Origin: Lachnospiraceae bacterium
GTDB taxonomy: Bacteria > Bacillota > Clostridia > Lachnospirales > Lachnospiraceae
NCBI GenBank assembly: GCA_910573755.1
Contig: CAJTBO010000038.1
Location: forward strand, 1 to 41,617
Length of the DNA: 41,617 nt
Direction: 5' to 3'
The number at the start of each line of letters is the position of its first letter. The first letter of the stretch is position 1. Below are positions 25,804-33,535 of this stretch, piece after piece. The notes beneath the pieces are model-generated. The model was not told the origin of the DNA, did no database searches, and saw only the letters and a program-made list of their open reading frames with translations. A program made the position numbers and the translations under genes.

Positions 25804-25823
25804 GGATACTTACGGTAGTGGAA
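25804..25823 (+). repeat. Second copy of the hairpin left arm
   Basis: GGATACTTACGGTAGTGGAA differs at one base from 25703-25722. It lies immediately upstream of the AGGAGG ribosome site of the DUF4349 gene. The single right arm at 25726-25737 could pair with either copy. Confidence 0.55.
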
Positions 25824-25836
25824 TAGGAGGTTTGTT

Positions 25837-26997
25837 ATGAAAAAGAGGAATTTGAGATTACTGGTAACGGCAGTGCTTATGGCATCTGTGCTGGCGGGAT
25901 GCGGCAGTTCAGCAGGTATATCAAATCAATATGCCGCGGATACTGCCGCGGCAACTACAGCACCGGCGGGAGCGCAGGAGGAGTATCTTTATGATGCCGG
26001 GTACGGTGAATATGAAGCGGCAGAGGCAGCAGCGGAGGACAATGCGGCGGCAGAGACCGGCAGCATCACGCAGGCAGAGGAAGTGAAGGAAGATCCCCGG
26101 GCGGGGAGGAAGCTGATCACGACCATGAATCTGTCTGCGGAAACAGAGTACTTTGATGATCTGATGGGAAATCTGGAGAAGCAGATCACGGAACTGGGCG
26201 GATATGTTGAGAGCAGCAACCAGTGGAACGGCAAAACCGATGTCTATGGAAACCGGCTGGAAAACAGGAATGTTTATCTGGTGATCCGGATACCGGCGGA
26301 AAAGCTGGGAAGCTTTGTGACGATGATGGAGGAGAGCAGCAATATTACGAGTAAGTCCCAGAGTGTGGAAGATGTAACCCTTGCCTATGTGGATCTCGAG
26401 AGCCATAAAAAGGCGCTGCTGGCAGAGCAGGAGAGACTCCTTGAGCTGATGGAGATGGCGGAGACGGTGGAGGATCTGATCACGGTGGAAGATAAGCTGG
26501 CGAATGTCAGATATCAGCTTGAGAGCATGGAGTCCCAGCTCCGTACATACGATAATAAGATCAATTACAGTACCGTGAATCTTGATCTTCAGGAAGTAAA
26601 GAGGCTGACGCCTGTGGAAGAGCCTACCGTATGGGGACGGATCAGGAGCGGATTTTCCGAGAATATGTATGCGGCAGGGCAGGATATTGAAAATGTTCTG
26701 ATCAGTATTGTTATCAGTATTCCTTATATCCTGATCTGGGCTGTGATACTGGCAGTGCTGCTTTTGATCGTCTTTCTGCTGGCAAAGCGTGAGAAGAAGA
26801 GAAAAGCAAAGAGACTGTTGAAGAGGCAGGGATTGCAGAAGAGTGCGCCGGCGGAAGCAGAGAATGCGGATGAAGAAGCGGAAAATGCGGACGAGAAAGC
26901 AGAGAATGCGGATAAAGAAGCAGAGAATGCTAACGAGAAAGGAAAACTTTCGGGCGCTGTATATAAGGCGGAGGAAAAAGATGACAGCAGCAAATAA
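25837..26997 (+). CDS. DUF4349 membrane lipoprotein
   Basis: This 386-residue lipoprotein has a signal peptide with LAGC lipobox (C22), an Ala/Glu-rich linker, then the DUF4349 domain at about residues 85-310. That domain starts with a beta element (RKLITTMNLSAET), contains a coiled-coil (about 190-240, SHKKALLAEQERLLELMEMAET), and ends in a hydrophobic helix (about 290-315, ISIVISIPYILIWAVILAVLLLIVFL) followed by a basic stretch. The C-terminal cytoplasmic tail has acidic AENADEE-type repeats of about seven residues. Its 3' end overlaps the start of era by 17 bp. Function in the family is not established; envelope anchoring or sensing is inferred from topology. Confidence 0.88.
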   Translation: MKKRNLRLLVTAVLMASVLAGCGSSAGISNQYAADTAAATTAPAGAQEEYLYDAGYGEYEAAEAAAEDNAAAETGSITQAEEVKEDPRAGRKLITTMNLSAETEYFDDLMGNLEKQITELGGYVESSNQWNGKTDVYGNRLENRNVYLVIRIPAEKLGSFVTMMEESSNITSKSQSVEDVTLAYVDLESHKKALLAEQERLLELMEMAETVEDLITVEDKLANVRYQLESMESQLRTYDNKINYSTVNLDLQEVKRLTPVEEPTVWGRIRSGFSENMYAAGQDIENVLISIVISIPYILIWAVILAVLLLIVFLLAKREKKRKAKRLLKRQGLQKSAPAEAENADEEAENADEKAENADKEAENANEKGKLSGAVYKAEEKDDSSK

Positions 26998-27889
26998 GAG
27001 AGCGGGCTTTGCCGCCCTGATCGGCAGACCCAACGTGGGGAAATCCACTTTAATGAATACACTGATCGGTATGAAGATCGCTATCACTTCCCATAAGCCG
27101 CAGACTACCCGGAACAGGATTCAGACGGTCTATACCGATGAGAGAGGGCAGATCGTGTTTCTGGATACGCCGGGCATCCATAAGGCGAAAAACAAGCTGG
27201 GAGATTATATGGTGGCGGCGGCAGAGCGCACACTGAAGGATGTGGATGTGGTGCTCTGGCTGGTGGAGCCTGCGACCTTTATCGGCGCCGGCGAGCAGCA
27301 TATTATTGAACAGCTAAAGAAAATAAATACACCGGTTATTATTGTCATCAATAAGATCGATACGGTGAAAAAGGAAGAACTGCTGGCTGTCATAGACGGC
27401 TATCATAAAGAACTTACAGAGGCGGAGATCGTACCGGTTTCCGCCCTGAAAGCGGAAAATACGGAGGATCTTCTGCAGACGGTCTTCAAATATCTGCCCT
27501 ATGGAGAACCTTTTTATGATGAGGATACGGTGACGGACCAGCCTGAGCGGCAGATCGTGGCGGAACTGATCCGGGAAAAGGGATTAAGGCTTTTGGAGGA
27601 GGAGATTCCTCATGGTATCGCGGTGACGATCGAGAGTATGAAATACCGCAGAAAGATATGTGATATCGAGGCGACCATTGTCTGCGAGAAGGAGTCCCAC
27701 AAGGGGATCATTATCGGAAAACAGGGCAGTATGCTGAAAAAGATCGGTGCGGCGGCGCGGATGGATATTGAGAAAATGCTGGAATGCAAGGTAAATCTGC
27801 AGCTCTGGGTAAAAGTACGGAAGGACTGGCGGGACAGCGATATTCTGCTGAAGAATTTCGGGTATAATCCGAAGGAGGAGCGCTTGTGA
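26981..27889 (+). CDS. era: GTPase Era
   Basis: This 302-residue protein has the Ras-like G motifs of Era: G1 GRPNVGKST, the switch segment TTRNRIQTVY, G3 DTPGIH, G4 NKID and G5 SALK. The C-terminal KH domain contains GIIIGKQGSMLKKIG, which binds the 3' end of 16S rRNA. Era helps assemble the small ribosomal subunit and is essential or nearly so in many bacteria. ATG 26981 follows GGAGGA and overlaps the end of the DUF4349 gene; a longer frame upstream is only the lipoprotein gene in another frame. The order era, yqzL, recO is conserved in Firmicutes. Confidence 0.97.
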   Translation: MTAANKRAGFAALIGRPNVGKSTLMNTLIGMKIAITSHKPQTTRNRIQTVYTDERGQIVFLDTPGIHKAKNKLGDYMVAAAERTLKDVDVVLWLVEPATFIGAGEQHIIEQLKKINTPVIIVINKIDTVKKEELLAVIDGYHKELTEAEIVPVSALKAENTEDLLQTVFKYLPYGEPFYDEDTVTDQPERQIVAELIREKGLRLLEEEIPHGIAVTIESMKYRRKICDIEATIVCEKESHKGIIIGKQGSMLKKIGAAARMDIEKMLECKVNLQLWVKVRKDWRDSDILLKNFGYNPKEERL

Positions 27890-28020
27890 TATTACGGCGG
27901 GGGAGATCCCGCAGGTCGGAATACAGCCATATGTGCCTGTATGCGGCTGCCGCGAAGGATGTATGGCATGAATTTGAAAAAATCTGGTATCTTCTGGACA
28001 TGGTGCCGGGCACGGTATAA
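27886..28020 (+). CDS. Small protein between era and yqzL, 44 aa
   Basis: A GTG at 27886 overlaps the era stop (GTGA), with a strong AAGGAGGAG at 27872-27880, and opens a 44-residue frame ending at 28020. The product has an Arg-rich start and a hydrophobic end with DVWHEFEK, which faintly recalls YqzL proteins. It may be a coupled small protein, a decayed YqzL copy, or chance. The ribosome site is the best argument for translation. Confidence 0.4.
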   Translation: MILRRGRSRRSEYSHMCLYAAAAKDVWHEFEKIWYLLDMVPGTV

Positions 28021-28061
28021 GAAATGAAAAAATGCAAATCCTATACTTCATAAACAAAAAG

Positions 28062-28088
28062 ACATCCGGATATTTATTTGGATGTTTT
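28062..28088 (+). terminator. Weak terminator-like hairpin
   Basis: ACATCC (28062-28067) pairs with GGATGT (28080-28085), followed by TTT. The short stem makes partial termination between era and recO possible. Confidence 0.35.
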
Positions 28089-28112
28089 CGACAGATGAGG
28101 AGGGCTTGCGGT

Positions 28113-28286
28113 ATGTCGATCGGGCAGGATGAGGAAGAAACAAAACAGTGGGACAGATTCTGGTTCAGCGGGAGTGTGGAGGATTATCTCCGCTATAAAG
28201 GCTGTCGTCAGGAAGAGAAGCAAAATGAGGCATATGGCGGAAACGGCAGCAGAGAGTTTTCGGAAGACAGGGATAAATTTACCTGA
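28113..28286 (+). CDS. yqzL: YqzL-family small protein
   Basis: This 57-residue frame starts at ATG 28113 with GAGGAGGGC at 28097-28105. Its core WDRFWFSGSVEDYLRYKG matches the W-x-x-F-x-x-(T/S)G-x-(I/V)-x-x-YL-x-YK pattern of YqzL, a short conserved Firmicutes protein of unknown function encoded between era and recO. A longer frame upstream from 28032 exists but lacks a ribosome site. The C-terminal tail (after residue 30) is hydrophilic and likely disordered. Identity rests on both motif and gene order. Confidence 0.7.
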   Translation: MSIGQDEEETKQWDRFWFSGSVEDYLRYKGCRQEEKQNEAYGGNGSREFSEDRDKFT

Positions 28287-28304
28287 TGCCGGATCGGATA
28301 GAAG

Positions 28305-28490
28305 GCAAACAGCCTGAAAACCGGGTACAGTGCAGGAAAAGGCAGACGGCCTGAAAGCTGGGTACAGTGCAGAAGAAGACAGGCAGCCTGAAAACCGGGT
28401 ACAGTGCAGGAAAAGGCAGACAGCCTGATGTAGTGCAGAAGAAGGCAGGCGGCCTGAAAGCCGGATACAGGGCAAGAGAAGACAGAAAGG
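28305..28490 (+). repeat. 37-bp tandem repeat upstream of recO
   Basis: Five units are anchored by GCCTGA at 28312, 28349, 28386, 28423 and 28452. The first four are exactly 37 bp apart; the last interval is 29 bp because the fourth unit has lost 8 bp. Units carry GGGTACAGTGCAG and alternate small variants. The array occupies the yqzL-recO gap and has no coding continuity (37 is not a multiple of 3). Confidence 0.8.
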
Positions 28491-28503
28491 ATAAACGGCG
28501 TCC

Positions 28504-29151
28504 ATGCAGGATTTTTTGGAGGTGACAGGTATCGTGTTAAGGTCCGCTGCCGTGGGGGAATATGACAGGGTGGTGACGATACTGACGACAGGAAAGGGAA
28601 AGATTTCTGCTTTTGCCAGAAACGCAAGGAAACTGAACAACCGCTTTATGGCGGCGGTCAGCCCTTTTTGTTTTGGAAAGTTCAAGCTGTATGCGGGCAG
28701 AAATTCTTATACCATCGCAGAGGCGGAGATAACCAATTATTTTGAGACGCTGCGGAACGATCTGGAAAGCGCCTATTACGGAATGTATTTTCTGGAGGTG
28801 GCGGATTTTTATACCAGGGAGAATAACGATGAGGCGGAAATGCTGAAGTTATTATATCAGTCCCTGCGGGCGCTGCTACATAAAAATCTGGATAACCGGC
28901 TGGTGCGGCTGGTTTATGAATGTAAGGCGATGGCGGTAAACGGAGAATTTCCGGGAGTGCCGGGGGATGGGAAACTGTCGGAGTCCGCGGCTTACACGCT
29001 GGAATTTATCGCACTCACAGCGCCGGAAAAACTCTATACTTTTATGGTGACGGAAAGCGTCCTTCTGGAGCTGCAGGAGGTGGCGGCAAAGTACCGGGAA
29101 AAGATATGGGGGCATCATTTTAAGAGCCTGGAGATGCTGGAGAGTTTATAG
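28504..29151 (+). CDS. recO: DNA repair protein RecO, short form without zinc finger
   Basis: This 215-residue protein has the RecO N-terminal OB-fold: VTGIVLRSAAVGEYDRVVTILTTGKGKISAFARNARK, then RFMAAVSPFCFGKFKLY. RecO anneals single strands and helps RecR load RecA during gap repair. The family is usually about 240-260 residues with a Cys4 zinc finger in the C-terminal domain. Here the C-terminal part (PGVPGDGKLSESAAYTLEFI) lacks those cysteines and is shortened. ATG 28504 has only a weak AAAGGA site about 12 bp upstream, and a 37-bp repeat array precedes it. Confidence 0.9.
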   Translation: MQDFLEVTGIVLRSAAVGEYDRVVTILTTGKGKISAFARNARKLNNRFMAAVSPFCFGKFKLYAGRNSYTIAEAEITNYFETLRNDLESAYYGMYFLEVADFYTRENNDEAEMLKLLYQSLRALLHKNLDNRLVRLVYECKAMAVNGEFPGVPGDGKLSESAAYTLEFIALTAPEKLYTFMVTESVLLELQEVAAKYREKIWGHHFKSLEMLESL

Positions 29152-29167
29152 TATTTTTACATAGTGT

Positions 29168-29203
29168 CAGAGCGTATAAAGATCCGTCTATGCGCTCTGT
29201 TTT
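29168..29203 (+). terminator. Rho-independent terminator after recO
   Basis: CAGAGCGTATA (29168-29178) pairs with TATGCGCTCTG (29189-29199) with one G-U-type mismatch, followed by TTTTG. Confidence 0.75.
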
Positions 29204-29321
29204 GATTGTAACGGTAATAAAAAGAAACCGCCTGCTATGCACATCTCTCAATTATGGGCGGAAAAGAAAAACGGATAATCGGCATTTGGCGGCATACAGG
29301 ATGCATTTCGCGGCAGTGGGG

Positions 29322-29351
29322 TTGCCTTTGGCATATTTTACGGGATAGAAT
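29322..29351 (+). promoter_or_regulatory. Probable promoter of the LytTR regulator operon
   Basis: TTGCCT (29322-29327) and TAGAAT (29346-29351) are separated by 18 bp, about 35 bp before the GTG start at 29387. Confidence 0.5.
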
Positions 29352-29386
29352 GAAATAATATAGTTCGGGAAATAAAAGGTGATAAT

Positions 29387-30094
29387 GTGATCTATATTGG
29401 AATCTGCGACGATGAAAAATATATGCTTGATCATATCAGGACAATGGCGTCTCGTTTTTTCCGCGGGAAGAATACGGAGACAGCCATTCTGGAGTTTTCC
29501 TGCGGAGGGGAATTGCTGAAATATGACGGACAGATAGATATCCTGTTTCTGGATATCCAGATGAAGGGTATGGACGGCATGGAAACGGCAAGGCGTCTGC
29601 GCAGGCGAAAATTTCGGGGAACTCTGATCTTTACCACCATCCTTCGGGAGATGGTCTTTGAGGCTTTTGAGGTACAGGCGTATGATTATCTGGTAAAGCC
29701 GATCGACGAGGGCGCTTTTGTAAGAACAATGGAGCGCCTTTTTGCGTCCATGCAGAATGCAGCCGGCGGGGAAAGCCTGCTTGTCCAAAAGGGATATGAA
29801 AGCCGTATTGTTCCTATGAGAGATATCGTGTTTTGCGAGATCATTGACCGGAAGATATACCTGCATCTGGCGTCTTCGGAGGTTGTGGATTATTATGAGC
29901 GGATCGAAAAGCTGGAAAATAAACTGGACGATCATTTTTTCCGTTGTCACAGGAGTTATCTGATCAATTTAAAGTATTTGAAAAGCTATAAAAACGGGAC
30001 GGCGTATCTGGAAGGCGGAAAGGAGATACCCGTATCGCGGCTGCGGGGCAGGGAGTTTTCCGATGTTGTTTTCCGGTATATGAAAAATATATAG
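29387..30094 (+). CDS. LytTR-family response regulator (AgrA/VirR type)
   Basis: This 235-residue protein has a receiver domain with phospho-acceptor D56 in ILFLDIQMKG, acidic residues D8/D9 and K104-type lysine in YLVKPID. The C-terminal LytTR DNA-binding domain (about 130-230) contains CHRSYLINLKYLKSY and the tail VSRLRGREF. Such regulators bind pairs of direct repeats upstream of target genes. GTG 29387 follows AAAGGTGAT. Together with the GHKL kinase downstream it resembles AgrAC systems, but I see no agrB or peptide-precursor gene nearby, so it may be a peptide-independent system or sense an unlinked signal. Confidence 0.9.
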   Translation: MIYIGICDDEKYMLDHIRTMASRFFRGKNTETAILEFSCGGELLKYDGQIDILFLDIQMKGMDGMETARRLRRRKFRGTLIFTTILREMVFEAFEVQAYDYLVKPIDEGAFVRTMERLFASMQNAAGGESLLVQKGYESRIVPMRDIVFCEIIDRKIYLHLASSEVVDYYERIEKLENKLDDHFFRCHRSYLINLKYLKSYKNGTAYLEGGKEIPVSRLRGREFSDVVFRYMKNI

Positions 30095-30141
30095 GAGTGT
30101 CCGGCGCGGCATGAAGCTCTTATGCACGGAGGGAATGTGAG

Positions 30142-31461
30142 ATGGCTGACTCCATTGATTTTTTTAATAAATATATCATGGGAAGCGCGGAAATGCTTTT
30201 CGGGTTTTACTGTTATGTCAAAATGCTGCATAAGAGAGTAAGGCTTTGGTTTTATCTGCTGTTTGCGGCCTGCGCGGTCTGTATGGTCCGGATCATTCCA
30301 AGCGGTACGATGATCGAAACGGGCGCGTATATCCTGCTGCTTGCGGCGGGCGGGAAGGCGCTGTGCCATACGGATAAGAAGTCCGCCCTGCTGTATGCGG
30401 CGCTTGTCGTTGAGATCATGCAGCTTTCCCACGGAATTGTAAATTCCCTCTCGAGCGTTGTTTATCCGCTGATGTCCTGTTTTGACCAGAACAGGGTGGG
30501 CATGATATTTATGTTCTCGGGGTATGTGGTTTCCTTACTGTCGGCGGGGCTGTGCTGTCATATGGTCAGGCGGTATTTTTTCTGCTGTGAAACGATAGAA
30601 AAGCAGTATATGTTTCTGATTTTAATCCCGCTTCTGATGATATTTACAATGGATGAGTATATTCATTCTTCAATATACAGTATGGTAGTCACAGACGGCA
30701 GCGGGGTCATGGTATATACAAACCATTATCAGATGCTCATCATACAGTTTCTGGGGATGGCAAGTCTGTTCTGCGTGCTTGCCGCCTGTAAAAAACTGGC
30801 GCGGTATTTCCGGATCAGCACAGAATTGTCTCTGCTGGAGCAGGAGGAACATTCCCTGCGGCAGTACGTGGATGAAGCGAAGGCCCGTTATGAAAAAACA
30901 AAGTCGTTCCGCCATGACATCAGAAATCATATTGCCGTGATAAAAAAGCTTTTGCAGACCGGCAGAGAGGAGCAGGCGCTGGATTATATCAGGGATATGG
31001 AGGATATGTCGGAGGAATTGTCGTTTCCGTGCAGCACCAATAATCCTGTGGTGGACATTCTGGCGGGGAACAAGCTTGGAATTGCAAAAAGTATGGGGAT
31101 CGACGTCTGCTGCAGGCTTCTTCTGCCGTATCCCTGCGGCGTGCGGGATATTGATCTGTGCATTATCCTGTCAAATGCTCTGGATAACGCGGTCTGCGCG
31201 TGTAAAAATATGGACGGCGCTGCAGAAAAATATATCCGTATATCGGGGCGCATACAGGGAGATTTTCTTTTGATGGAAATCGAAAACAGTTTTCAGGGAA
31301 GGGGCATGCTCCGGGAAGGGACCGGATTGTCAAATGTCCGGGCGGTGGCTGAAAAATATCACGGGGCAATGAGCATAAAAACGCAGGGGACGGTTTTTGT
31401 CCTGCATGTGATGCTGATCATTCCACAGCATTCGGAAGACATCCCGCGTCAAATGGATTAA
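30142..31461 (+). CDS. GHKL-domain sensor histidine kinase (AgrC-like)
   Basis: This 439-residue protein has about six hydrophobic segments in the first 210 residues, forming a polytopic sensor. A linker helix follows, then FRHDIRNHIAVIKKLL with phospho-accepting H258. LCIILSNALDNAVCACKN is the N-box of a GHKL ATPase, and GTGLSNVRAVAEKY the G-box. This is the AgrC-like layout, where the membrane domain typically binds peptides. GGAGGGAA precedes ATG 30142, 47 bp after the regulator gene, so they are co-transcribed. Nothing in the flanks shows a cognate ligand. Confidence 0.9.
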   Translation: MADSIDFFNKYIMGSAEMLFGFYCYVKMLHKRVRLWFYLLFAACAVCMVRIIPSGTMIETGAYILLLAAGGKALCHTDKKSALLYAALVVEIMQLSHGIVNSLSSVVYPLMSCFDQNRVGMIFMFSGYVVSLLSAGLCCHMVRRYFFCCETIEKQYMFLILIPLLMIFTMDEYIHSSIYSMVVTDGSGVMVYTNHYQMLIIQFLGMASLFCVLAACKKLARYFRISTELSLLEQEEHSLRQYVDEAKARYEKTKSFRHDIRNHIAVIKKLLQTGREEQALDYIRDMEDMSEELSFPCSTNNPVVDILAGNKLGIAKSMGIDVCCRLLLPYPCGVRDIDLCIILSNALDNAVCACKNMDGAAEKYIRISGRIQGDFLLMEIENSFQGRGMLREGTGLSNVRAVAEKYHGAMSIKTQGTVFVLHVMLIIPQHSEDIPRQMD

Positions 31462-31551
31462 CCTGCCGTATTCTGCATCCGAAAAAGGCAGTGGAGGGCA
31501 GTTTATGACGGACTGCGCTTACAGACAATACTATATAAAGGAGGCAGAAAT

Positions 31552-32067
31552 ATGTCAATGAAGATCAATGATGGCAGCAGTTATTCACGGATCGGTTATG
31601 CGGAGGAGGTGAAGGAAAAACAGGCTGCGCGCAGGGCCGAAAAGGCAAAGGATGCAAAGGAGGCCGCTAAGGCGTCCGAACCGCATGACGAATACATCAG
31701 CAGTAAAAGATCGGGCTCAAAGCCTTCCGGGCTGTACCGGGTAGGGCAGGATGAGAAGGGCAGCCGGAAAATCTTTTATGATGATCCGAAAAAATCCGCT
31801 CCCCGGGATGAAAAAAGCCAGCCGAAGGCGGAGGGCGCCGGGCAGGGAAAGCCGGCGGAAGAGTGCACCACGGATACCGGAAAAGTGGATCGGGAGATCA
31901 GGAAACTGAAGGAGAAAAAGCAGCAGCTGCAGCAGCAGATCCGCTCGGCATCCGGAGAGGAAGAAAAGGTGCGGGAACTGGAGAGAAAACTGGCGCAGGT
32001 GGAGAGCGAATTAAGCCGGAAAGATAACGATACATACAGAAGGCAGAATGCCTCCGTCTCGGAATAA
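31552..32067 (+). CDS. Charged coiled-coil protein, 171 aa, unknown function
   Basis: The protein is 171 residues and mostly hydrophilic. An N-terminal MKINDGSSYSRIGYAEEVKEK segment (a tyrosine-containing start I do not recognise) is followed by a Lys/Ala/Glu-rich helix, a disordered Pro/Ser/Lys region, and a C-terminal coiled-coil (about 115-160, IRKLKEKKQQLQQQIRSASGEEEKVRELERKLAQVESEL). There is no signal peptide or membrane helix. A strong AAAGGAGG ribosome site and a strong terminator after the stop show a real gene, probably monocistronic or the tail of the kinase operon. Function is unknown. Confidence 0.8.
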   Translation: MSMKINDGSSYSRIGYAEEVKEKQAARRAEKAKDAKEAAKASEPHDEYISSKRSGSKPSGLYRVGQDEKGSRKIFYDDPKKSAPRDEKSQPKAEGAGQGKPAEECTTDTGKVDREIRKLKEKKQQLQQQIRSASGEEEKVRELERKLAQVESELSRKDNDTYRRQNASVSE

Positions 32068-32074
32068 AGCGGGT

Positions 32075-32100
32075 AAAAAGCACCGGAAACGGTGCTTTTT
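32075..32100 (+). terminator. Strong rho-independent terminator
   Basis: AAAAAGCACCG (32075-32085) pairs with CGGTGCTTTTT (32090-32100) around a GAAA tetraloop. Confidence 0.9.
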
Positions 32101-32149
32101 GGCTGTCCTGAAAATGAATTGCTTTTTAATGAAGTTTACACTTCAGAAA

Positions 32150-32177
32150 TTACATTTTTGTAAGCATTCTGTATAAT
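32150..32177 (+). promoter_or_regulatory. Promoter reading into the transposase remnant
   Basis: TTACAT (32150-32155) and TATAAT (32172-32177) have a 16-bp spacer and no intact gene behind them. The transcript would cover only the 39-residue remnant at 32324 and the 32444 gap, so it may be the transposase promoter or drive an RNA. Confidence 0.45.
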
Positions 32178-32323
32178 AGAAGTATGTGGAGGAAGCTTTT
32201 CAAAAACAATGAAACAAGGGAGAACCCTATTTATGAAACCTGCGTTGACAATTTGTCATTTAATTAGTGTCTGCTAATCTCTTTTGTTTTCTTGCAGGAT
32301 TTTTACAAAAGTCAGGAGATGCC

Positions 32324-32443
32324 ATGTATAAGAAACCAGATAAAAGCCAGCCCTCACTACTTGATTTTAACCAGCCCCTCGGACTCCGGATGAACCCGGG
32401 CTGCCAAACCCAGGCACCGTTTGATGCCAGCATTCTTGTATGA
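32324..32443 (+). pseudogene. Internally deleted IS1182-like transposase remnant
   Basis: A 39-residue frame with AGGAG upstream joins the N-terminal start of an IS1182-type transposase (MYKKPDKSQPSLLDFNQPL) directly to a segment matching a later part of the same protein (PGCQTQAPFDASILV), then stops. The intervening sequence that normally carries WVxMAxxIPW and more has been deleted, and the rest of the gene is lost. The product is not a functional transposase. It marks the border between chromosome-like and element-like sequence. Confidence 0.55.
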
Positions 32444-32769
32444 AGCGTTTTGTCAAGTGCTTTTTTGAGTTATTGACGCAAGCCCTTGTTAGTGCGGCGG
32501 GAAACGGGGCAGGAAACGGGGCGCAAAACGCGCCTGTGGACGTTTAGAAGCCGTTTTCGCGGGTGGGTAGTAAAAACCATTGCCCGGTGGCTTTTCGTGT
32601 CTGAAACGCCTTAAAAATCAAGCCTTTTTAAGCCCTATTGCGTAACATTCCATTCTGTTCTTTGGGAGAGGTCGGGGGCGCGGGGGCAGAGCCACCGCAA
32701 AACCTAATGACAGCCGCCGCAGTAGTGCAGACGGTTTTGCCGTTAGAATGAAGCGGACGAAAGCGGGAT
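32444..32769. other. 326-bp gap at the left border of the integrative element
   Basis: There is no convincing gene. It contains GC-rich short repeats (AAACGGGGC twice, 32509-32524), a hairpin CTTAAAAA/TTTTTAAG near 32610-32630, and sequence that is compositionally mixed. The left attachment site may lie here or between 33454 and 33594, but I cannot identify a repeated att core because the right end is outside the window. Confidence 0.4.
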
Positions 32770-32798
32770 TGCTTTTCATAATTGGGTATGGTACAATT
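32770..32798 (+). promoter_or_regulatory. Promoter of the DUF6273 gene
   Basis: TTGCTT (32770-32775) and TACAAT (32793-32798) are 17 bp apart, about 45 bp upstream of ATG 32845. Confidence 0.6.
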
Positions 32799-32844
32799 TT
32801 CCCCAGTACAAACCGATAAATCGAAAATTATTGAGAGGGTAGCC

Positions 32845-33453
32845 ATGAATAAAATCACTGTTGTCATAGGTAGTTATTTGCAAAATTGTCAGGCAAAAAA
32901 AGAGCCGATTGAATGGATTGTCCTGAAAGAAGAAGAACACTGCTGTCTCTGTATCAGCAAGTATTTGTTGGATTGCAAACCTTATCACGATTTTTCTAAA
33001 AATGTAACATGGCAAGATTGTACTCTGAGAAATTGGCTAAATCACGAATTTTTTATGTCAGCCTTTTCAGCAGAAGAACGAGAAAAAATTCTTCTTTCCA
33101 CTGTGAAAAATCCCGCAGGAAATACGCAGGATTATATTTTTCTGTTAAGTACTGACGAAGTAGAAGAATTATTTGATGACGAAGTGGAAGACTATGTTGA
33201 TTATGAAGAACGCGGGGCAGTGACGACTGGCTATGCACGAGTACAGGGAGCATGGTTTCTTGACGAAGACGGCGAAGATGGGAATAAAGGCTGTTGGTGG
33301 CTACGGTACTATGGAAATTTTTGGGATGAAGAAGAAGGAGAACATGATTATATAAGCTGTGTCAATTTTGATGGATATATTGAACGGGCGGCGCAGGGCG
33401 TAGAAGAAACGGATAGCTGTATCCGTCCGGCATTTTGGTTACGGACAGACTGA
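32845..33453 (+). CDS. DUF6273-domain protein
   Basis: This 202-residue protein carries the DUF6273 pattern: a beta-rich start (EPIEWIVLKEEE...CLCISKYLLDCKPYH), then WQDCTLRNWLNHEFF, FLLSTDEVEELF, GCWWLRYYGNFWD and the terminal SCIRPAFWLR. This family is common in human-gut Firmicutes and often follows mobile elements; it resembles formylglycine-generating-enzyme-like or lectin-like folds but no activity is established. ATG 32845 is chosen over the frame-extending 32782 because GAGAGGGT lies just before it and the 32770 promoter would otherwise overlap coding sequence. The acidic Asp/Glu stretch around residues 108-125 may bind cations. Confidence 0.8.
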   Translation: MNKITVVIGSYLQNCQAKKEPIEWIVLKEEEHCCLCISKYLLDCKPYHDFSKNVTWQDCTLRNWLNHEFFMSAFSAEEREKILLSTVKNPAGNTQDYIFLLSTDEVEELFDDEVEDYVDYEERGAVTTGYARVQGAWFLDEDGEDGNKGCWWLRYYGNFWDEEEGEHDYISCVNFDGYIERAAQGVEETDSCIRPAFWLRTD

Positions 33454-33535
33454 TAACTTCAAATTTGTAAGCTTTTTCCATAAGTTTCCCCAGTTTTCAA
33501 GGCTTTGCGCTATGCCAACCTCAAAATATGTATCC

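Noticed and set aside
25921-27087. 388-aa minus-strand frame opposite DUF4349 and era
   Set aside because: Antisense of two well-supported genes, low-complexity Leu/Phe/Ile/His composition, no start signals.
28305-28490. Possible CRISPR-like array of 37-bp units
   Set aside because: No unique spacers between units, no cas genes; a simple tandem repeat.
32184-32270. Small frame MWRKLFKNNETRENPIYETCVDNLSFN as an AgrD-like peptide for the kinase
   Set aside because: No ribosome site and no AgrB-type processing gene; it is downstream of a terminator and reads into the transposase remnant.
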